Assembly: GCA_946613955.1 (NCBI GenBank)
Contig: CAMOGC010000040.1
Span: forward strand, 1-10,514
Direction of reading: 5' to 3'
DNA: 10,514 nt
DNA from: an uncultured Clostridia bacterium
GTDB lineage: Bacteria > Bacillota_A > Clostridia > Christensenellales > Aristaeellaceae
Below, one piece after another: positions 6,260-10,514 of this stretch; position 1 is the stretch's first letter, and each line of letters opens with the position of its first letter. The notes under the pieces are model-generated. The model searched no databases. It was not told the DNA's origin and was given only the letters and a program-made list of their open reading frames with translations. The translations under genes and the position numbers were made by a program.

Positions 6260-7324
6260 ATGATCGAAATTCGCAATCTGTCCAAAAGCTTCACGACCGC
6301 CGGCGGTACGGTGGACGCCCTGCGCAACGTGAACCTGACCATTCATGACGGGGACATCTATGGCATCATCGGCATGAGCGGCGCGGGAAAGAGCACGCTG
6401 GTCCGTTGTATCAACATGCTGGAGCGCCCGACGGAGGGCACGGTGATGATGGATGGCGTGGATCTGGGCTCCCTGAGCAAGAAGCAGATGCAGGAAATGC
6501 GCCATCATATCACCATGATCTTCCAGAGCTTTAATCTGCTGATGCAGCGAAACTGCCTGCAGAACGTCATGCTGCCGCTGAAGCTGATCCATATGCCCCG
6601 GGAAGAGGCGACCCGGCGGGCCATGTCCCTGCTGGAAACGGTGGCGCTGCCGGACAAGGCGCAGGCCTATCCGGCCCAGCTTTCCGGCGGGCAGCAGCAG
6701 CGGATCGCCATCGCCCGGGCGCTGGCAACGGATCCGAAGGTGCTGCTGTGCGACGAGGCGACCTCCGCCCTGGATCCCAAGACCACCCACGACATTCTGT
6801 CCCTGATTCGCTCGATCAATCAGGAGCTGGGCATCACGGTCATCATTATTACCCACCAGATGAGCGTCGTGCAGGAGGTCTGCAACCGGGTGGCGATTCT
6901 GGAAAACGGCTCCGTGGTCGAGGAAGGGGACGTCAGCGAGGTGTTCTCCAATCCCCGCGCCGAGGCCACCAAGCGCCTGGTTTATCCGGACATGGCGGAG
7001 GGGATCGATTCCTTCGGAACCGCCCATCAGCAGATGGTGCGCCTGGTTTTCCACGGCGCCGAGGCGGCCACCCGGCCCCTCATCGCTTCCATGGCCATTG
7101 ACTGCCGCATCGCCGCCAACATCCTTTCCGCCACCACCCGGACGCTGAACGGACGGGTCTACGGCAGCATGCTGCTGAATATTCCCGGAGGTCCGGATGA
7201 GCTGGCCCGGGCGGTGGAATACCTGAGCCGGACGCCGGATCTGAGCATCCAGGTGGATGTGGAATACCCGGTGAAGTCCCTGCAGGATGAGGAGCGAAAG
7301 GCCGGAGAGGAGGGAATGGCATGA
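6260..7324 (+). CDS. metN: Methionine ABC importer ATP-binding protein MetN with NIL domain
   Basis: Cytoplasmic ATPase subunit of a MetNI importer, 354 aa, close to the usual family length. Nucleotide-binding motifs are complete: Walker A GMSGAGKST at 38-46, Q-loop Gln89 (IFQSFNL), signature LSGGQQQR at 141-148, Walker B VLLCDE at 161-166, and switch His199. The C-terminal region at about 260-338 (MVRLVFHG start, SIQVDVEYP end) fits the NIL/ACT-like domain that in E. coli MetN binds cytoplasmic methionine and inhibits transport when the cell is replete. Feedback inhibition is therefore expected here too. The start at 6260 follows GGAGGT at 6245-6250. Its TGA overlaps the metI ATG (ATGA), so the two are coupled. 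It is separated from metQ by 167 bases holding hairpins. Confidence 0.95.
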   Translation: MIEIRNLSKSFTTAGGTVDALRNVNLTIHDGDIYGIIGMSGAGKSTLVRCINMLERPTEGTVMMDGVDLGSLSKKQMQEMRHHITMIFQSFNLLMQRNCLQNVMLPLKLIHMPREEATRRAMSLLETVALPDKAQAYPAQLSGGQQQRIAIARALATDPKVLLCDEATSALDPKTTHDILSLIRSINQELGITVIIITHQMSVVQEVCNRVAILENGSVVEEGDVSEVFSNPRAEATKRLVYPDMAEGIDSFGTAHQQMVRLVFHGAEAATRPLIASMAIDCRIAANILSATTRTLNGRVYGSMLLNIPGGPDELARAVEYLSRTPDLSIQVDVEYPVKSLQDEERKAGEEGMA

Positions 7325-8037
7325 ACGAGTATCTGGCGAGGTATTTCAGCGAGAAGAAGGTGGCGGACGCCTGGGGAATCATTCAGCAGGATTTCCTCTC
7401 AGCCACCTTTTCCACCCTTTATATCACCCTGATTTCCACGCTGCTGGCGATCCTCATCGGGCTGCCGCTCGGAGTGATCCTGGTGACCGGGGACGCCAAG
7501 GGCATCCGCCCGCTGCCGAAGGGGCTGATGGCGTTTCTGAACTGGCTCATCAATCTGCTTCGGTCCGCCCCCTTCATCATCCTGATCGTGCTGCTGATGC
7601 CCTTTACCCGGATGCTGCTGGGATCGGCCGTGGGCGACGCGGGGGTCATCGTTCCCCTGGTGATCGCGGCGTTTCCCTTCGTGGCCCGGCTGGTGGAGGC
7701 ATCCCTGCGGGAACTGAACCCCAACATCATCGAGATGGCCCAGTCCTCCGGCGCAAGCGCCTGGCAGACGGTGATCCACGTGATGCTGCCGGAAAGCGTT
7801 CCCAGCCTGATTACCGCCTTCACCACCGCCATTACCACGATCCTGGGTTACACGGCCATGTCCGGCGCGGTGGGCGGCGGCGGCCTGGGCAACCTGGCCA
7901 TCGCCCAGGGGCAGCAGCGCTCCAACCACGCGGTGCTGCTGTCGGCGCTGATTGTCCTGGTGATCCTGGTACAGGTATTCCAGTCCTTCGGCACGTGGCT
8001 GGCCCGCAAGAGCGACCGGCGGCTGAAGAACAAATAA
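7321..8037 (+). CDS. metI: Methionine ABC importer permease MetI
   Basis: Inner (cytoplasmic) membrane permease of the MetNI importer, 238 aa, with about five hydrophobic spans at about 30-55, 72-100, 103-125, 160-185 and 204-222. The EAA coupling loop that docks into the MetN ATPase is visible as EMAQSSGASAWQTVIHVMLP at 138-157, with the characteristic G144 and LP156-157. The MSGAVGGGGLGNLA motif at 180-193 is typical of MetI permeases. The start overlaps the metN stop. It ends with a basic cytoplasmic tail (KSDRRLKNK). Two such subunits with two MetN would form the transporter served by the preceding binding protein. Confidence 0.95.
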   Translation: MNEYLARYFSEKKVADAWGIIQQDFLSATFSTLYITLISTLLAILIGLPLGVILVTGDAKGIRPLPKGLMAFLNWLINLLRSAPFIILIVLLMPFTRMLLGSAVGDAGVIVPLVIAAFPFVARLVEASLRELNPNIIEMAQSSGASAWQTVIHVMLPESVPSLITAFTTAITTILGYTAMSGAVGGGGLGNLAIAQGQQRSNHAVLLSALIVLVILVQVFQSFGTWLARKSDRRLKNK

Positions 8038-8042
8038 TCCGC

Positions 8043-8103
8043 TCGAAGACCCAAATCCGCGGCGGGTTTTCGAAATCCCTTTTGCGCCGGCGGCCGCGCC
8101 GGC
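8043..8103 (+). other. Two stem-loops in the metI-msrA gap
   Basis: TCGAAGACCC (8043-8052) pairs with GGGTTTTCGA (8064-8073), with one G-U, around an 11-base loop. GCCGGC (8086-8091) pairs with GCCGGC (8098-8103) and ends at the edge of the msrA ribosome binding site. An alternative small hairpin, GGG...CCC at 8064-8079, is followed by TTTT. Neither is a convincing terminator, so msrA is probably read through from metI with some attenuation. Confidence 0.42.
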
Positions 8104-8115
8104 AGGAAAGAACCC

Positions 8116-8610
8116 ATGGAAAAAACCATCTATCTGGCCGGAGGATGCTTCTGGGGAACGCAGGCCTTCTTCGACCAGTTTCGGGGTGTGCTGGAAACCC
8201 GGGTCGGCTATGCCAACGGCGGGAAGGCCAACCCGACCTATCAGGAGGTCTGCGCCGACAGCGGACACGCGGAAACGGTCCGGATCCGGTTTGATGAGGA
8301 CGTGATCCCCCTGGAAAGCCTGCTGGACAAATATTTTATGGTCATCGACCCGGTCTCCGTCAACCGGCAGGGGCACGACGCGGGGATCCAGTATCGGACG
8401 GGCATCTATTACGAGGATCCCGAGCAGCTTCCCGTGATTGAAAAAAGGATGGCCAGGGAGCAGGAAAAATATGACAGGCCCCTGGCGGTGGAGGTGGGGC
8501 CGATCCAGAACTTTTATGACGCGGAGGAATACCATCAGAAGTATCTGGAGAAGAATCCGGGGGGATACTGCCACATTCCCGCGGAAATGCTTTCCATCGA
8601 AACCCCTTGA
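8116..8610 (+). CDS. msrA: Peptide methionine (S)-S-oxide reductase MsrA
   Basis: Cytoplasmic reductase that repairs S-epimer methionine sulfoxide, free or in proteins, using thioredoxin-type reductants. The 164-aa product is a single-domain MsrA with no fused MsrB. It carries the catalytic GGCFWG with Cys11, the GHAE motif with Glu53 (the position that acts as proton donor in studied MsrAs), the NRQGHDAGIQYRTGIYY substrate-pocket segment, and a C-terminal GGYCHI with Cys152 as a possible resolving cysteine. The residue after GCFWGT, usually Glu, is Gln16 here. The start at 8116 follows AGGAAAG (8104-8110). The gene lies 78 bases after metI, linking methionine uptake with methionine repair. 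Its stop codon lies inside the -35 element of the next promoter. Confidence 0.95.
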   Translation: MEKTIYLAGGCFWGTQAFFDQFRGVLETRVGYANGGKANPTYQEVCADSGHAETVRIRFDEDVIPLESLLDKYFMVIDPVSVNRQGHDAGIQYRTGIYYEDPEQLPVIEKRMAREQEKYDRPLAVEVGPIQNFYDAEEYHQKYLEKNPGGYCHIPAEMLSIETP

Positions 8611-8635
8611 CAGACAAGGGTTCAGTGGGTATAAT
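8607..8635 (+). promoter_or_regulatory. Perfect-consensus sigma-70 promoter for greA-lysS
   Basis: TTGACA (8607-8612) and TATAAT (8630-8635) are both exact consensus, with a 17-base spacer. The -35 hexamer contains the msrA TGA stop. Transcription should begin near 8642, giving a leader of about 83 bases. Confidence 0.9.
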
Positions 8636-8664
8636 GGCACCCGTTCCCAGGAGGATCATTCTGA

Positions 8665-8696
8665 GCGCACCTTGGCCGGAACCCGGCGGGGTGCGC
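8665..8696 (+). other. Stem-loop in the greA 5' leader
   Basis: GCGCACC (8665-8671) pairs with GGTGCGC (8690-8696). Inside it, GCCGG (8675-8679) pairs with CCGGC (8683-8687) around an AAC loop, with TTG and GG as an internal loop. The 3' side is followed by CTTGATTATG, which is not a clear U-tract. It ends 15 bases before the greA ribosome binding site and probably modulates mRNA stability, early transcription or initiation. Confidence 0.6.
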
Positions 8697-8710
8697 CTTG
8701 ATTATGAAAC

Positions 8711-8717
8711 AGGAGAG
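8711..8717 (+). promoter_or_regulatory. Ribosome binding site that sets the greA start
   Basis: AGGAGAG lies 7 bases before ATG 8725. In-frame TTG 8698 and ATG 8704 upstream lack a suitably placed site and would add residues not seen in GreA, so 8725 is chosen. Confidence 0.75.
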
Positions 8718-8724
8718 ATGCAGC

Positions 8725-9207
8725 ATGAGTGAGGAAAAAGGAACCATTCTGACCGAAAGCGGCCTGAAAAAAATGGAGGAACAGCTGGACTATCTGATTA
8801 CGGTCCGGCGGAACGAGGTCAGCGAACAGATCGCCATCGCCCGCGGCTTCGGGGATCTGAGCGAGAACGCGGAATATGACGAGGCGAAGAAGGAACAGGC
8901 CAAGGTCGAGGCGGAGATTACCCGTCTGCAGGCCACCATCCGGACCGCCACGGTCGTGGCCGACGACGAAATCACCACCGAGCAGGTTTCCATCGGAACC
9001 AGCGTCAAGGTGAAGGATCTGGATACGGGGGACACGATTGAATACGCTATCGTGGCCGCCAACGAGGCCGATCCCTTTAACGACCGGATCTCCGTCGACA
9101 GCCCCGTGGGAGCGGGCCTGCAGGGCGCGAAAAAGGGCCAGACGGTTTCCATCGCCATCCCGGCCGGAACCCTGCGCTACAAGATCATGAACATCAAAAA
9201 GATCTGA
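8725..9207 (+). CDS. greA: Transcript cleavage factor GreA
   Basis: GreA enters the RNA polymerase secondary channel and stimulates cleavage of backtracked RNA, rescuing paused complexes. At 160 aa it matches the family. The N-terminal coiled coil occupies about residues 10-78 and carries the acidic tip GDLSENAEYDEAK, with Asp44 and Glu47 in the positions that coordinate the catalytic magnesium. The C-terminal FKBP-like domain spans about 83-160, with the typical ISVDSPVGAGLQGAKKG segment. It has its own strong promoter and a structured leader, and is followed 46 bases later by lysS with no terminator, so the two are likely co-transcribed, an arrangement known from other Bacillota. Confidence 0.96.
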   Translation: MSEEKGTILTESGLKKMEEQLDYLITVRRNEVSEQIAIARGFGDLSENAEYDEAKKEQAKVEAEITRLQATIRTATVVADDEITTEQVSIGTSVKVKDLDTGDTIEYAIVAANEADPFNDRISVDSPVGAGLQGAKKGQTVSIAIPAGTLRYKIMNIKKI

Positions 9208-9253
9208 GGAGTACCCAAAGAATCGCAAACCAGAAAAACACAGGAGAAGACAC

Positions 9254-10514
9254 ATGGCAGAGAATACCGGAACGGTTCAGAATCTGAGCGAGCAGGAGGG
9301 CATCCGCCGCGACAAGCTGCGCGCGCTGCAGGAGGCGGGAAAGGATCCCTATCGGATCACAAAATACGACGTGACCCATCACAGCGCGGAGGTGATCAGC
9401 GGCTTTGACGCCCTGGAGGGAAAGGAAGTCAGCGTCGCCGGCCGGCTGATGAGCAAGCGGATTATGGGGAAGGCCTCTTTCTGCCATGTGCAGGATCTGC
9501 AGGGGATGATTCAGGTCTACGTGGCCCGGGACGCGGTAGGCGAGGAAGCCTACGCCGACTTCAAAAAGGATGATATCGGCGACCTGGTGGGCGTGACCGG
9601 GACGGTGTTCAAGACCAAGACGGGGGAGGTTTCCATTCACGCGGACTCCTTCACCCTGCTGAGCAAGAGCCTGAAGCCCCTGCCGGAAAAGTTCCACGGG
9701 CTGACCAATGTGGATCTGCGGTATCGGCAGCGGTATGTGGATCTGATCATGAACCCGGAAAGCAAGGATACCTTTATCAAGCGGTTCCGGATTATCAGCG
9801 CCATCCGCCGGTATCTGGACGGGCAGGGCTTCCTCGAGGTGGAGACCCCCATGCTGGTAGCCAATGCCGGCGGCGCCGCCGCCCGCCCCTTCGAAACCCA
9901 TTTCAACGCCCTGGACGAGGATTTCAAGCTGCGGATCAGCCTGGAGCTGTATCTGAAGCGCCTGATCGTCGGCGGGCTGGAGCGGGTTTACGAAATCGGC
10001 CGCGTCTTCCGGAACGAGGGGCTGGACACCCGGCATAATCCCGAGTTCACCCTGATGGAGCTTTATCAGGCCTATACCGATTATCACGGGATGATGGATC
10101 TGACGGAGAACATGTACCGCTATGTGGCCCAGGAGGTCCTGGGAACCACGAAGATCTCCTATAACGGCGTGGAAATGGATCTCGGGAAGCCTTTCGCCCG
10201 GATCACCATGAAGGACGCCGTCCGGCAGTACAGCGGGGTGGATTTCGACCGGATTCATACCCTGGAGGAGGCCCGCGCCGCCGCGAAGGAGCATCACATC
10301 GAATACGAGGAGCGCCATAAGAAGGGGGATATTCTGAATCTGTTCTTCGAAACCTATGTGGAGGAGCATCTGATTCAGCCCACCTTCGTCATGGATCATC
10401 CGGTGGAGATTTCCCCGCTGACCAAGCGCAAGCCCGAGGATCCCGACTACGTGGAGCGGTTTGAGTTCTTCATGAACGGCTGGGAGATGGCCAACGCCTA
10501 TTCCGAGCTCAACG
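9254..10514 (+). CDS. lysS: Lysyl-tRNA synthetase, class II (3' end outside window)
   Basis: Cytoplasmic enzyme that charges tRNA-Lys with lysine. The first 420 codons are present and the frame is open to the right edge; typical family length is about 490-510 aa, so motif 3 and the C-terminus are missing only because the window ends. The N-terminal OB-fold anticodon-binding domain spans about 55-150 (VSVAGRLMSKRIMGKASF at its start). The class II catalytic core follows, with LDGQGFLEVETPML (motif 1 region), GGAAARPFETH, and motif 2 EIGRVFRNEGLDTRHNPEF at about 247-265, including FRNE at 252-255. The segment NGWEMANAYSELN has Trp410 where E. coli has Arg (GREIGNGFSELN). The start at 9254 follows AGGAGAAG at 9242-9249. 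Confidence 0.96.
   Translation, partial: MAENTGTVQNLSEQEGIRRDKLRALQEAGKDPYRITKYDVTHHSAEVISGFDALEGKEVSVAGRLMSKRIMGKASFCHVQDLQGMIQVYVARDAVGEEAYADFKKDDIGDLVGVTGTVFKTKTGEVSIHADSFTLLSKSLKPLPEKFHGLTNVDLRYRQRYVDLIMNPESKDTFIKRFRIISAIRRYLDGQGFLEVETPMLVANAGGAAARPFETHFNALDEDFKLRISLELYLKRLIVGGLERVYEIGRVFRNEGLDTRHNPEFTLMELYQAYTDYHGMMDLTENMYRYVAQEVLGTTKISYNGVEMDLGKPFARITMKDAVRQYSGVDFDRIHTLEEARAAAKEHHIEYEERHKKGDILNLFFETYVEEHLIQPTFVMDHPVEISPLTKRKPEDPDYVERFEFFMNGWEMANAYSELN

Noticed and set aside
9194..10399. A 401-codon antisense frame opposite lysS
   Set aside because: It is a shadow of the conserved lysS codons; its composition is unlike any protein family I know.
1..10514. CRISPR arrays, tRNA or rRNA genes, insertion sequences and attachment sites
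   Set aside because: No regularly spaced repeats, cloverleaf-like sequences, transposase frames or terminal inverted repeats were seen by reading the window. The few repeats present are short and local.

Overview
The window is a GC-rich (roughly 60% or more by eye) bacterial chromosome segment in which every supported gene lies on the + strand. Strong AGGAGG-type ribosome binding sites, frequent ATGA stop/start overlaps, the sequence style of UvrB, RNase Z, GreA and LysRS, and the greA-lysS gene order all suggest a high-GC Clostridia-like member of the Bacillota. That taxonomic call is inference. The gene content is chromosomal and core-like. I see no insertion sequence, phage gene, tRNA, rRNA or CRISPR array.

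Region 1 (1-5014) is a tightly packed run: the tail of an upstream reading frame, RNase Z (rnz), uvrB, a 49-codon membrane peptide, a 296-aa membrane protein of unknown function, a YkuE/YaeI-like metallophosphoesterase, and a 53-aa helical protein. Most of the first six overlap by 4-19 bases, so translational coupling is likely. A possible terminator follows at 5109-5145.

Region 2 (5156-8610) starts at a sigma-70-type promoter (TTGCAT-17-TATACT) and encodes a MetNIQ-type methionine ABC importer plus methionine sulfoxide reductase: substrate-binding protein, ATPase (metN), permease (metI), msrA. The binding protein is the most remarkable object here. It is a circular permutant of MetQ: the segment normally forming the C-terminal half (IPNDPTNEGRALLLL...) comes first, right after the signal peptide, and the segment normally N-terminal (VTPVPHEPI...TDYVTPN...HIPY...VHVEPM) comes last, joined by a linker of about 20 residues. 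It also has no lipobox cysteine. A 10-bp GC hairpin and a diverged direct repeat around a second hairpin lie between it and metN.

Region 3 (8607-10514) starts at a perfect-consensus promoter (TTGACA-17-TATAAT) that overlaps the msrA stop codon. It drives greA through a leader with a strong two-part stem-loop, followed by lysS, which runs off the right edge of the window.

Region 2 would import methionine (and perhaps oxidised methionine) and repair it with MsrA. Regions 1 and 3 are housekeeping functions (tRNA 3' processing, nucleotide excision repair, transcript-cleavage factor, lysyl-tRNA synthesis) around a small unexplained membrane module.
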